In this document: in pieces, positions 41,517 to 53,132 of the stretch
Numbering within the stretch: the first letter of the stretch is position 1
Layout: each line of letters starts with the position of its first letter
DNA from: Rhizophagus irregularis
Taxonomy: Eukaryota; Glomeromycota; Glomeromycetes; Glomerales; Glomeraceae
DNA: 64,000 bases
Assembly (NCBI RefSeq): GCF_026210795.1
Contig: NC_089436.1
Coordinates: 3,844,001-3,908,000 of the forward strand
Reading direction: 5' to 3'
The notes under the pieces: generated by a model
Databases searched by the model: none
Seen by the model: the letters and a program-made list of their open reading frames with translations, nothing else
What the model was told of the DNA's origin: nothing
Translations under genes and position numbers: made by a program

Positions 41517-44108
41517 TTATACTAGAATACTCACATTATTATTTAAAAGAATATCTAAACTTTCTTTGGATTCTTCACATCCATTTTCTATAGCTTTTTT
41601 ATACCAATAAATAGCTTCTTCTACGTTTTTTTCAGTTCCTTCACCTTGTTCATATAAAGTTGCAAGGCTTCTTTGAGCATTAACATTTCCTCCTTTTGCA
41701 GCTAATTCAAATAAATCAAATGCTTTTTCTTTATTAATATCAATCATGATACCTTGATTGTAAAAATGCCCAAGTTTATATTGAGCGTCTAAACATCCTT
41801 GATCAGCTGATTTTTTATAAAATTCCAATGCTCGCAATTCATTTTGAAATATACCTATACCTAACTCATAAAATTCACCTAATTTGTACAATGCAAATTT
41901 GTTATCATTTTCTGCTGCCTTATGATACCAATAATTAACCTTATCTAAGTCATTTACTATTTCCTTTTCATTTTTTATGTAATTATTTTTACCAGCTGCC
42001 TCATTGTATAATTCAAACCCTTTTTCTTCATTAATTTCTGTTCCAATTCCATTTACATAACAATATCCAAGTTGAAATGTTGTATCTAAATCTCCACTTT
42101 CAGCAGATTTTTTATAAAATTCGAATGCTTTAATTTCATTTTTATCTACACCAATCCCTAATTCATAACATTCTCCTAAATTATATTGTGCAACCGTATC
42201 ACCATTTTCCGCTGCTATTTGAAGCCAATAAATAGCCTTATTTAAATCTTTATTTGTCCCATTTCCACTTAAATAACAATATCCAAGTCGAGATTGTGCA
42301 TCTACTATATGACCATTTTCAGCTGATTTTTTAAAATATTCAAAAGCCTTAAATTCATCTTTTTCCACACCTTCACCACAATCATAACAAATACCCAAAT
42401 TACATTGTGCTAATTCATCTCCATTTTCTGCTGCTTTATTATACCAATAAAAAGCTTTTGCCAAATTCTTTTCAGTTCCTTCACCATTTCTATATAAAAT
42501 TCCTAGGTTATTTTGTGCTTTATTATAACCTTTTTCAGCCGCTACTTTATATAATTCAAATGCTTTTTCTTTATTTAATTTAGTTCCAATTCCATTATCA
42601 TAAAAATATCCAAGTTTATATTGAGCATCTAAATATTCATTCTTAGCTGATTTTTCAATATATTCAAATGCTTTAGTTTCATCTTTCCTAATTCCATTTC
42701 CAATTTCATAACACATACCCAAATTATATTGTGCAAATTCATTTCCATTTTCTGCTGCTATATTATACCAATAAACAGCTTGTTTTAAATCCTTTTTTGC
42801 ACCTTCACCATATTCATATAAAATTCCTAAGTCATTTTGTGCATTAGTATGATCTTTATTTGCAGCTATTTTATATAATTCATATGCTTTCTGCTTATTA
42901 ATATCAGTTCCAAATCCTTTATAGTAACATTTTCCAAGTCGAAATTGTGCATCTTTATATTCTTGTTTAGCTGATTTACAATATAATTCAAAAGATTTAC
43001 TTTCATCTACTTTCACACCTTCACCATTTTCATAACAAATTCCCAAATTATATTGTGCAAATTTATTTCCAGTTACTGCTGCTTTTTTATACCAATAAAA
43101 GGCTTTTTCTAAATCTTTTTCTATTCCAATTTCATTTCGATAACAATTACCCAACATATTTTGTGAAGGTGAATATTCTTTAGCAGATTTAAAATACCAT
43201 TCAAAAGATTTTTTATCATCTTTATTAATTCCTATTCCAATTTGATAACAAATACCTAAATTATATTGTGCAAATAAATCTCCTTCATGAGCAGCTTTTA
43301 AATACCATTCAAATGCTTTAAATTCATCTTTTTTTACTCCAATTCCATTTTGATAACAATAACCTAAATTATTTTTTGATCCTAAATAACCTCCTTTTGC
43401 CGAATTTAAATAAAATTCAAATGCTTTAAATTCATCTTTATTTTTTGATATACCATATTGATAACAATAACCTAAATTATTTAATTTTATTAATTCCTTA
43501 TTTTTATTATTATGATCATTATTAGAACATTTGTCTATTGATTCAAAATATTTTTCCATTGAATTTATCTCATCTTTAAATAAATTTATTTCTAATCCAT
43601 CAAAATTTTCAAATTGATTATGAGACATAACATTTGTATTTTCCAAATGTTTAAAATCTTTTGTAATTAAATCTCTTTTATTATATAAAATATCTTTATA
43701 ATAATAGAATGATAATAGATATTTTGATATAATGATATTAAGTAATTGATACATTGATGATAATAATTTATTATTTTCATAATTATTAATTGATAATAAA
43801 TATAATTTTAAAAATGATTGATTTTTATCAATATTATTATTATTATTATTTATTATTATTAAAGAATTTTTATAAAAAAATCCTATTAAACTTGAAAACC
43901 AATTTTCATTCTCTTCATGATTTTCCATTAATTTTAAAATTGTTTCAGGATTTTTTTCATTATAAATAAAAAATTCTTGTACCCATTCCATTAAAATATT
44001 TTCATATTCAATATAATTTTCTATTTTTATAATTTGACGATAAAAATTTTTTAAAAAATTTTTTAAAAAATTCTCATCATCATCTTTTGAAATTTTATTT
44101 AAAGACAT
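41517..44108 (-). CDS. Sel1-repeat protein, ~863 aa
   Basis: A single-exon protein; the start is taken at the ATG at 44108 (MSLNKISKDDDEN) because the frame upstream of it (to 44219) is lysine/tyrosine-rich and looks untranslated. Residues 1-200 are Asn/Lys/Leu-rich. From about 210 onward some 18 Sel1-like repeats of 36 residues run to the end, with the consensus LGxCYxxGxGxxKDxxKAFxWYxKAA. They form helical pairs that stack as a TPR-like solenoid and scaffold protein complexes; in Rhizophagus such proteins are often linked to kinases. One repeat is short (GKNNYIKNEKEIVNDLDKVNYWY). The repeats are organised in threes: a KDE-KAF unit, a T-IN-KAFELY unit, then a KNL-KAFYWY unit, so a block of about 108 residues is the higher-order unit. 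No catalytic domain; partners unknown. Confidence 0.9.
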   Translation of the reverse strand: MSLNKISKDDDENFLKNFLKNFYRQIIKIENYIEYENILMEWVQEFFIYNEKNPETILKLMENHEENENWFSSLIGFFYKNSLIIINNNNNNIDKNQSFLKLYLLSINNYENNKLLSSMYQLLNIIISKYLLSFYYYKDILYNKRDLITKDFKHLENTNVMSHNQFENFDGLEINLFKDEINSMEKYFESIDKCSNNDHNNKNKELIKLNNLGYCYQYGISKNKDEFKAFEFYLNSAKGGYLGSKNNLGYCYQNGIGVKKDEFKAFEWYLKAAHEGDLFAQYNLGICYQIGIGINKDDKKSFEWYFKSAKEYSPSQNMLGNCYRNEIGIEKDLEKAFYWYKKAAVTGNKFAQYNLGICYENGEGVKVDESKSFELYCKSAKQEYKDAQFRLGKCYYKGFGTDINKQKAYELYKIAANKDHTNAQNDLGILYEYGEGAKKDLKQAVYWYNIAAENGNEFAQYNLGMCYEIGNGIRKDETKAFEYIEKSAKNEYLDAQYKLGYFYDNGIGTKLNKEKAFELYKVAAEKGYNKAQNNLGILYRNGEGTEKNLAKAFYWYNKAAENGDELAQCNLGICYDCGEGVEKDEFKAFEYFKKSAENGHIVDAQSRLGYCYLSGNGTNKDLNKAIYWLQIAAENGDTVAQYNLGECYELGIGVDKNEIKAFEFYKKSAESGDLDTTFQLGYCYVNGIGTEINEEKGFELYNEAAGKNNYIKNEKEIVNDLDKVNYWYHKAAENDNKFALYKLGEFYELGIGIFQNELRALEFYKKSADQGCLDAQYKLGHFYNQGIMIDINKEKAFDLFELAAKGGNVNAQRSLATLYEQGEGTEKNVEEAIYWYKKAIENGCEESKESLDILLNNNVSILV

Positions 44109-46011
44109 TCCTTCGTTTTTTTTTTTGTATTTTGTGTATTTTGTGTAAAAAAAGCTTATAAAAAACTTTTTATAAACTATTTCTGGTACAACAGTTACAC
44201 CGTACAGGCGTACATACATACTGTATATAATAATATAGATGTAACATTTGCGTGTGACAAATAATAAAAAATGTGATTGAATGACAAATGACTGCGCATA
44301 AAGAGAACTTTTTTTTTTTTGAGCTGAAAAAAATTTGATCGTTCAATTAAGAAATATCCTTTAAAATTAATGTTATTGTAATATACTTGTCCATAATTTC
44401 TTTTGATTATTTTTAACATCACACTTTAATAGTTTTATTAGTAACTGTCTTAAATATTTATTAGACCCATGTACAAAAAAGAAATTCTTCTTGGTGTTAC
44501 TTCACTAAAGATAGAAAAGTTATCGAAGGTGAATTTGAAGTTAATAAACCCTAGGAGAAAACATTTACTAAAGTTAAATGGGAATTTAGTGAATTTGTAG
44601 AGAATGGATTTGAAATTATTACCGAAGAAAGTAAAAAGAAATAAAATTGAAGATAATGTATAAAAACGATAAAAATTATGGTATGAAAATGAAACAACCT
44701 ATTAATTCAAGATAATGTTTCTCGTTCATATTATTTGTCAAGGAACACGATTGTTCGTCGGACGCTATCTTACTTAATTTCTTCAATTAGTTTGTAAATC
44801 ATGTTATAATATAAATAATTTTTATGTTTCTGAATCATAAATAATAATATTCGGACGATTAATTAACGAAAGTAATAAAGATCAATACACTTATTAAAGA
44901 GATTCCAAAATTCAAAAATCGCCATAAATTTTTAAAAATTTTTTATTTTTATTAATTGATTTTATTAATCAATTTGACACGTTTATATTATCAAATATTT
45001 ACATAATTATGATTCTGGATTTATCATACGTATCAAATATTTTATACAGCAAAAAAAAAATAATATATTGCATTCCTCCGATCCAAAATCAGTCGTGTAA
45101 TACATTAGATTCAAGTGAGGAAAAGACAATAACGTCACAGATAAAACTATAAATACACAAACAGATACGGCAGAGATAAATCATTAATATCGATCTGGAT
45201 TAAATCATGGATCAGATTCAGGGATAAATCCAAATAGTCTAAAAAAGGAAGACAATAACTAATCCCGTTATCTTTTAATTACAATCTTTCGATCTTATTT
45301 ATTATTGATATTCTCAATATTATCAATCCATCAATTCAACAAATTCGCTATTATATCGTTTGTTATACTTTGATTCTATGTTAAAGTAAAATCTGATCTA
45401 ATAAAAAAATTCTTAGATATTTATTTAATAATTATAATTATATTAGTTACAAAGAAAAATTTACCAAATTTATTTAATAAGAACAAAAGAATTTTATTCT
45501 ATTTGTATTTTTTAATTAATTATTCATTTTTTTTTAAAAAAAAAAAAATTAAAAAATTTATTTTATATGAACATTTATCTAACTTTATAGTTAAAGCTAT
45601 ATAATCAAAGAAGTACATGTCATGTTTTAAATTAAATCTCTGTATAAATGATTATGGTGCACCTGCGCAGTGTCTGCACCTCGTGATCGGTAAATTTGCT
45701 TATTAAATAAATTTAGTTTTAACAAACCATTTTTTTTCTTTTTTGGTTGATAATAAAATTTGAAAGATCAATAATACGAAAACGAAAGAATTTACAATGC
45801 AATTTTTTATGTTTGTTCATATATATAATTTATTTTATTAATATATTAAAGTGATTACGTTATCAATTTTGTCAATTTTCTGATGAATTTGTCTTAAAAT
45901 CATCTCGATTTCATTCAAATTAACTTCAATCATTTCAACCATTTACACTCAAAATATGTATGAAAATAATAATGTGTACATTTAATTATTAACTCAATTA
46001 CTTTCATAATA
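44109..46011. other. Intergenic with one small relic
   Basis: 5' flank of the Sel1 gene, then AT-rich DNA. A coding-like relic lies at 44477-44644. No transposon ends recognised up to the border of the inverted duplication at 46012. Confidence 0.35.
44477..44644 (+). pseudogene. Short charged ORF relic with in-frame stop
   Basis: The plus strand reads SSWCYFTKDRKVIEGEFEV, then TAG, then EKTFTKVKWEFSEFVENGFEIITEESKKK and a TAA in the same frame. Codon use looks like real coding sequence disabled by one nonsense change. Family not recognised. Confidence 0.3.
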
Positions 46012-46107
46012 TCATATTGAAAATGAATCTTGCTTAAATGCAAATAATTGTACTAGAAACGAAACAAAATTCTTTTATTCATTTATATAAATTTAATATT
46101 TTTTATT

Positions 46108-47592
46108 TTATTTTTTAATTACTTGAAATACTTCATAATCTTCTACTTCAAAATTTGCTGGGATTCCTATTTTGGGATAACGTTCTCCACTATCATAATT
46201 ATTGTAAGACCAAACATTACCTTCACAGAATAAATTACCCATAGTTGGACCATAATGAGAGGCACAACAAACAGCGTTAAACTTCTTGCTAACATAACTC
46301 CTTTTTGCGGTAGAAATATCTCTTCCATTTGTAAAATTAAATAAAAAACTGTCCGCTGTATATTTCCAAGACTGACTTTGATCCCAGTCAAGTGGATTAT
46401 ACCCACCAATTAATTGAGTAGAATTTTTGATTTTTGCGATCCAAATAGTAGCTCCTTTATTATCACAATTTCTATGAAATGATAAAACATTATTTCCGTC
46501 CTGACTTGAGCGATATAATAATTTAAAGTCATAAGGAATATTTTTTCTATTATATTGTGAAGAATCATCTTTTCTATCAATCCAAGAAGCAAAAATGGGA
46601 ATGTGGTCTGATTCAATCAAGGTTGAATCAAGTTGATATTTTGGTATTCTCGAAGGTGTCAGATTAGATTTAGGTTTCATATCGGGAACTATATGAAATT
46701 CTAAAAGATTATGAATTAAATCTTGTGGTAAGACATCTTTATAACAATAAACTTTATAAAAGAAATCTGCAGGTTTAATATCATAAAATCGAATTAAAGG
46801 AATAAATTTGTACAATGCCCTTTCAATCTTTGTAATATCATCTTTATTCCATTTTGATGGTTCATCCTTTATATTTTGTTGAGCAAAACACCATTTTAAC
46901 AAATTCTCCCAAATTTCAATTTCATCCATATTTAAATAATCTCTTTTTAACAATGATTCTAACAAAGGAGCTTTTAAATCAGTAAAACTATTAGAACTGA
47001 ATAAAGCTTTAGGTTCTTCACAAATTTTTTCAAGACAAAAATCCCATAAATCCGTAAATGTTTCATGTTGATAAACAGTTTCAAGAATTCCAGTTGGGTT
47101 TTGATATAAAAATTCAGTTTGGTGTTCAATCAAAAATTCTTGAATATGAGAAACCAAAGAATGAATATTGAGCTCATCAACTGCTATTAACAATTTCAAT
47201 ACATCGGGACCTTGTAAATCCTTTAATTCAATATTTCCACAATAAATAAATCTAATAAATAATAATATAGTATAATATTAATTAGACTTTCCCCTTATAA
47301 CATAAAGTTAAAATTTTAAAAATTAAAATTATAAATACCTAAGAATAATATTAAACAATTGTGGAGAAATATTAGGTTTTTTGAAAATAAATTTTCCATC
47401 TTTTTTCTCAGCCCATTCATTAGAAAATGCTGAACGAAAATATTGAGACCTAATAGATAAAATATTTGAATGGGCATGAATTTCCTTAACATTTTGTTCT
47501 TCACCAGCATAAATAATAACGTCATATCCAACTTCTGTCTCAAAAAGTTTTTCGTAATCGTTAGATAATTCTGCCCAAAATTTTGAAGACAT
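46108..47592 (-). CDS. BTB-BACK-TLDc protein, copy 1, 465 aa
   Basis: Minus-strand exons 47592-47339 and 47251-46108 join across an 87-nt GT-AG intron in phase 2 (…ILR then FIYCGNIEL). The N-terminal third is a BTB/POZ domain with VGYDVIIYAGEEQNVKEIHAHS and RSQYFRSAF. A helical BACK-like region follows (ENLLKWCFAQQ…). The C-terminal third is a TLDc domain, with HIPIFASWIDRKD, YDFKLLYRSSQDG, IGGYNPLDW and SFLFNF as typical blocks. In other eukaryotes BTB-BACK proteins act as Cullin-3 adaptors, and TLDc proteins are tied to oxidative-stress resistance and V-ATPase regulation. This combination is greatly expanded in Rhizophagus. Substrates are unknown. A near-identical inverted copy lies at 56316-57792. 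Confidence 0.92.
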
Positions 47593-47802
47593 TGTTATTA
47601 ATTTTTAAATGTAATTACTAATTAATAAGAATAAGCAAGAAATGATGGAAATGAAGCAAAAAAATTTAAGTTTGAAGTACGAACCCTTTTTATATTTATT
47701 TTATGATGATCAGTTTCTATAACCGATTCGAAATGGCCGGCATTAGGATTAGTAATACTACCCGGTATCCGTACTAATACTACCGGTATATTATAAATAG
47801 TA

Positions 47803-48044
47803 TTACAACTGATTTCATAATGTACGGGAGACACCCATCATTTTTACTCCATGCCGAGAGAAACTCGGTAAGATTTGGTATAACTAAGAATAAAATAAAA
47901 ACTATACCATCCATGATCGGACCAGTGCTCCGAATCTAACAATATGGTTTTACCTTATTCTGATCTTTACCGAGTTTTACCGAATGTATCGAGTCGTCTC
48001 TCGGTAACTATTAGGTGTCCCGTATATTATGAAATCAGCTGTAA
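47803..48044. mobile_element. ~240-bp MITE in the promoter region of BTB-TLDc copy 1
   Basis: The left end reads TTACAACTGATTTCATAATG and the right end, reverse complemented, reads TTACAGCTGATTTCATAATA, then ACGGGACACC. Inside are palindromic GCCGAGAGAAACTCGG and ACCGAGTTTTACCG-like segments. It sits about 210 bp upstream of the ATG. The inverted-duplicate copy (55901-56122) carries the same element with its gene-proximal end deleted, so it was present before the duplication. Confidence 0.6.
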
Positions 48045-48414
48045 ATATGGTACGTTGATCAAATTAAATAACTTACCGCAGCAAATTATTCTTGATAATT
48101 TATTTAAAATGGACTGGAAAAGCTGAATAGGCATTGGAATTAATTCTACTAAAATCAAATTAATCGAATCGATATCGTTATGGTATTGATTTAAAAAAAT
48201 AAATCTACTTTAAAATTTTTTAAATTAAAAAATAAATTAATGTCTCTCTATAGCCAACATAAAGTGATAAGATAGAAACTAAATATATAAAAAAATTCTT
48301 TCAAAAAAAAAAATCCGTTTTAAATAGTAATACTTAGTCTTATTTTAATACTTGTCTTTGCAACCTACCTTTCTGCAAGACTACATGATTTGAGCATTAA
48401 TTAAAAGGCAAGAT

Positions 48415-49560
48415 ACCCCCTGTCTATGTATGTCCTCCTACTAACGTAACATGTGATTCTCAAAACTTATGGGGCTGTATTTTACCGAACCAATTTTTTT
48501 CAATTTTTTTTCCTTTTTTATTTTTTTTGGTTAAATTGACTTTTACCGATTATTTTTTGCCGAGATGCTTTTTTATTTTCCAATAATAAAATCTTAATTT
48601 ACTGATGAAAAAATCTGACAATTAAACCTTTTTGACAAAAAAAAAAATATTAGATAATCATTTATTACTAATTTTGCAAAAAAATAATTTGTATTTTAAA
48701 AAGTAAAAAAAAAATCTATTCTATTGTACTTTTTTAATTAACAATTAATTAACTTAATTATTCAACAACAAATTTGAAAAAAAATTTTTCTTAAACTTTG
48801 ATAATTATACAATATTATAATAATTACTATAATAATGATATTTTGGATCGTATAAAGCACATGATTTATGTTGATTATAGGTCGTTTTCAATTACTATAT
48901 ATAAATATAACTGATATAACTGACCGGAAATCCATTTTTTGATTACGAATTGGAATAATAATAATAATAATAATTTAGTATTACTTAATTTAGTTAGTAA
49001 AGTCAATGCGAAGCATGAAAACATAATAGAAATTTTCAATTGTTGTTTAAAATAAACAATATCACATGTCTTAATTTTTTTAGTTAATTTTTGGATAGCT
49101 TAACTATCCCACAACTTTTGAAAAGAAAAAAATTCAATATAGATGCCTCCTGTTCGGTGGGTGGCAGGGGTGGCAGGGTGGGTTGTCCGGACATGATTTG
49201 AAACGTACAGTGCCATACGAAAAGTAACGTAACGACGTAACGTATATGTATATGTATTATACATATACATAAAATTTTGTCTTCCTTTTTAGGACGCTAA
49301 TCTATCATGTTTGGTATTGTTTTACAAATTATGTAATATATTCTCCATTGTCTTAAATATGACTTTCCATTTTCGTAATTGAATCAATCAACAAATCTTT
49401 TAAGGGTGTAAGTAAAAAAGACAAGGGCGTGAAATAATTTAGAATTATTAAAATGATATTTTTGAGTTTTCTCTTTGCATTGTTTAATATTGATTAATAG
49501 AGTTACTTTTTCTTTCAAAATTAATTTTTAGAATTTTGTGAGCTTGAGCACTGTTTGAGC
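48415..49560. other. Intergenic, AT-rich with G-rich patch
   Basis: Poly-T and ATT runs. A GC-richer piece at 49145-49240 includes GGTGGGTGGCAGGGGTGGC and a short palindrome TATGTATATG/CATATACATA. No gene. Confidence 0.35.
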
Positions 49561-49562
49561 AC

Positions 49563-50677
49563 TTTGATAAAAAGATTGATAATTACACAAAAAGTCTCAG
49601 AAGTATCGTTTATGAAGAAGAAGGACACAGACACGAAGTTGCACAGCAACTACTTGATGAATATCCTACGGAGAATATGAAAGTTTTGTTGAAATGTAGA
49701 TTGACCTTCTAGACCATGCAACAGATGAGAAACATGAGAAACTAAATATATTAGTCAAAGAATGGTGCCAATTCTAAATACTTCATTCATCGTTGGATGA
49801 TTGGAAAAGATCACTCTAGTACTAGTATAAGTAGGCTTGGATTTAAAGAGAGATTCGCAGGTGCATTTTTTTGTCTGAAGTTGTGAGAATCAACAGATTG
49901 TTGGCCTTCTGATAACATTCAACTCTTTCTTTTTTTGTAGTCTGATGATTTCCAACCTAGTATTAACTAATAACAAAGCGAAAAAAACGATTATCACTTA
50001 AAAAGGTTAGGATATTGAAATCATAAGTTTTCCTGAATTTTACGTGAACATTTTTAATGACTACTTTTGATATCTATAATATCTACAGAACAAAGATATA
50101 TTAGCCCTGTAAATGTTAGCCCTGTGATTGTCATTCCTAAGAATGTCAATATTAGCCCTGCGAGCAATATTCCTATAAAAAAAAATCCGGAAAAAACTCA
50201 TAAATGATATTACGAAGAAACTCAGACACATGATCATTTTTCTGAAAAATTTTATAAGGCAATTGAAAAAGTATATTCCACAAGAGAAACTCAAGGACTA
50301 CTTAATAAACTAGAAAAAGAAAGAATGTTAGCCAAGTGCCCAAGTCAACCTGTAAATAAGTTGTGTTTACTAATGTTTATTTTTTATGTTCTTGTATCAT
50401 ATTATTAACTAATCAATTTTTTTTGTAGTAAACCCATATGTTCAAATATAATAGACACAACAAACAAACCTTTAATGGAAAGATTTAGGACAACCCAAGG
50501 TTACTTATATCTTATGGGAATGAGACTTGAATTGATTGTTAATGTAAGTTATGAGATTTATCAATAATTTCCTTTTTCTTCATAATCATTATTATTTTCA
50601 TGTCTTTTCCCTTATTTCTGTTTTTAGTCTGATATCTGCACTAAACAAACTTTGAATTTAGTGAATAATGATTTTTA
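49563..50677 (+). pseudogene. Degraded multi-exon gene, unknown family
   Basis: Coding-like exons on the plus strand carry disabling changes. The first (about 49563-49710) reads DNYTKSLRSIVYEEEGHRHE and continues one frame over as IDLLDHATDEKHEKLNIL. A second (about 50095-50355) has a repeated ISPVNV/ISPVIV/NISPASN motif, an in-frame TGA after KTHK, and then THDHFSEKFYKAIEKVYS. A third (about 50429-50543) encodes MERFRTTQGYLYLMGMRLE up to a GTAAGT. The last (50629-50677) reads SDICTKQTLNLVNNDF and stops. Splice signals are largely intact but the frame is not. I do not recognise the protein. Confidence 0.4.
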
Positions 50678-50825
50678 AAATTTCAACCTTGCCACAATAT
50701 GGATTTGATTTTAAAAATTTCTGCAATGAAACTAAGAAATTTATTCTATTACTCTCAGTGATTAAATAATTTTAACTTCAAAATAAGATAAATGATATTT
50801 TTATAAATCTAATTTGTAAAATAAT

Positions 50826-53132
50826 TCAGAATCCATCTAAAATGAAATAATAAATGCATTAGTAAAATTAGTAAATCATTATAATAAACAATTGTATATA
50901 TTTTGAAAAAAATAAACAAACCATTAGGAATTTCCAATTCCTCTTGTTCTTCTGAATGAAGATTTGGATTATTATAATCATCGTCATCTATGAAATGAAA
51001 ATAATATAAAATTATTTATTATCTAAAAAAATTTTTATAAATAATCGTTTACCTACCATCAATATCACAGGTTTGTGGTTGACGTATTGTATTTTCATAA
51101 TACTTATTCTGTATATTAACTATTGTTAAATAAAATAACATTTAATAAATACTTATTTATTCAATAAATTCCAATTTGAGTATTTAATTTAATCTTACCA
51201 CTTTTTGAATTTACCCGTAATTTTTTAAACACCCCGGTCAATCTCGTACTACCAGCTAAAATTAAGATATTAATACTTAGTATTTAACATAAATTAAATA
51301 TTTATTCTTATTTTAAATTACCTTCAATAACAATACTATTTCTTTTGTTATTCTTATTACTTGATCGGCCAAAATCATCAACTAAAAAAATAAAAAAACA
51401 TTATATCATATAAATTTAAATTCAACATAAATTAAAAAACACTTACTATTTGTTGGAATATTAAAGTCATATAATTTACTATGAAATGCTATTAAATAAA
51501 GAATTTATTTTTTAATTTATTATTGATTAATTTGTCTTTTTAATAGGAATAAAAATTAAATTTATCACCTTCTTGTTGTTCTGTTATTATTTAAATAAAA
51601 AAAAAGATTGTATTAGTAATAACAAGGAAAGAATAATAGTTATCAAATTTTGATAAATTATACTACCTTCTGTTGCATTTTTTGGTTCAGGCAAATTTTC
51701 AAATTTATGAATTTTACTTGAAAATATTTCACTGCTACTTGTATGGTAACTTGTTTTTTCATTTATTTTTATTTTTAATTGAGATAATTCATTTGGGTTA
51801 TTTTGATAATATGACTTAATTTCTTTTATTTTCTTGGAAAGTGTACGAATATCAGGCCTTTTTAATGGATCAGCATCCCAGCATTTTTCCATTAAATTTT
51901 TGTATTTTAAAGGAATTTCTGAAATAATTTTTGGCCTCATACCATTAATAATATTAAGAGCAAGATCGTAATTATGCTCATGATTCATAAATGGTGGTAG
52001 TCCAACTGAAACTTCCCACATAAGCATGCCAATACTATAAATATCAGATTTAAAAGTATATTCTTTTCCATTAATAATTTCAGGTGCTATATAAGGAAGA
52101 TTACCATATATACTTGTTGATAGTCTATCTACAGGACCACAAAATCCGAGATCACTAATACACCAATTATCACTAAATTGGGAATATAATATATTTCCAG
52201 AATGCAAATCTCTATGAATTGAATTCTCTTTATGAATATAATAAATTGCATTGATTATTTTATGCATAATTTCAATTCTCTCTTTCCATATTAGTTGATT
52301 ATTATTTTGTTGTAAATATTCTCTCAAATTTATATTCATCCTATCCATTACAAGCATATAATTACCATTTGATGGATTTTGTGTTAAACCATAACATTGA
52401 ACAATTAATGTGTACTTATTACTTATAGTTAAATGTGATTTAGCCTGTAAAAAATAATTTTAAAATCAGTTTTATTAATTATAATTTTTAAAACATTAAC
52501 GTCAAATCTTTTTTAAGATAATTTATTAGTTTATTACAAACCTCTTCAAACCAATTTTGACTTGCATTTTCAATATTTTCTAACTCCTTTAATATTACAA
52601 CTTGATTTACAAATCTTTGTAATTGTTGATTCTCAGAATCCCATTCATAATATCCTCCATTAATCCAAGTAGCTCTATAAATTTTAGCAAATCCACCTTT
52701 TGTTAAATATTCAATCTTTTGTAAATTATTATATGGGATCCATTCAGTTATCATATTTGGATTGAGTGTTTCTGATTGACATTTTTGTATTAAATTATCA
52801 ATATCATTATTTCCAGATGACCAACTTGAAAATTTTCCTTTTAAATGATTTCGGACACAATATTCACAATATGATGTAGCCAAACATTTTTTATTACAAT
52901 TTTCACAAATTCTTCTTGTTCCTTCATTACGACGAATTTTTTCTCGATCACAATTTTTATTACATAATCTTATTGCTTCAGTTTTTTCATCATTTGTAAG
53001 AGAATTATCAGCAAGAATCGTTTGTTTTATAAATTCAAATTGTTTTTGTATATTTTCGCGATTCTTGGAATCAATTGATGTAACTGCTTTACTTAATGTT
53101 GCGCAAATTAATCCTCTTCGAATAGTAGACAT
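50826..53132 (-). CDS. TKL-type protein kinase with nine exons, 559 aa
   Basis: Minus-strand exons: 53132-52542, 52444-51667, 51580-51569, 51488-51447, 51381-51322, 51255-51199, 51119-51057, 50987-50922 and 50836-50826. Every join keeps the frame. Intron 1 is phase 0 with a GTTTGT donor; all later introns are phase 1. A Cys-rich N-terminus (CENC, CEYC) is followed by FSSWSSGNNDID. The kinase core has KGGFAKIYRATW (about 145-156), Lys182, HRDLHSGN (Asp276), DLG at 295-297 and APEI. Unlike the other two kinases it keeps a full HRD. The tail after FENLPEPKNATE is built from small cassette exons (12, 42, 60, 57, 63 and 66 nt) and ends in an acidic stretch, DDDDYNNPNLHSEEQEE. Without the last exons the protein would read on into intron 2 and a hydrophobic end. 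Cytosolic kinase, substrate unknown. Confidence 0.88.

Larger units (their letters stand above)
46012..48414 (-). repeat. Inverted duplication, arm 1 (2.4 kb)
   Basis: The minus strand of this segment matches the plus strand of 55610-57887. The outer boundaries are sharp: at 48414/55610 (ATCTTGCCTTTTAATTAATG) and at 46012/57887 (GATTCATTTTCAATATGA), beyond which the flanks are unrelated. It contains a complete BTB-TLDc gene and its upstream region. This arm carries about 87 bp near 48110-48195 that arm 2 lacks. Confidence 0.85.

Noticed and set aside
41517-44219. Upstream start of the Sel1 gene at 44219
   Set aside because: The extra 37 codons are Lys/Tyr/Phe-rich and look like 5' UTR; the ATG at 44108 precedes normal coding sequence.
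47944-48126. 60-codon plus-strand frame
   Set aside because: Overlaps the promoter MITE and the inverted-repeat arm; not conserved as a frame in arm 2.
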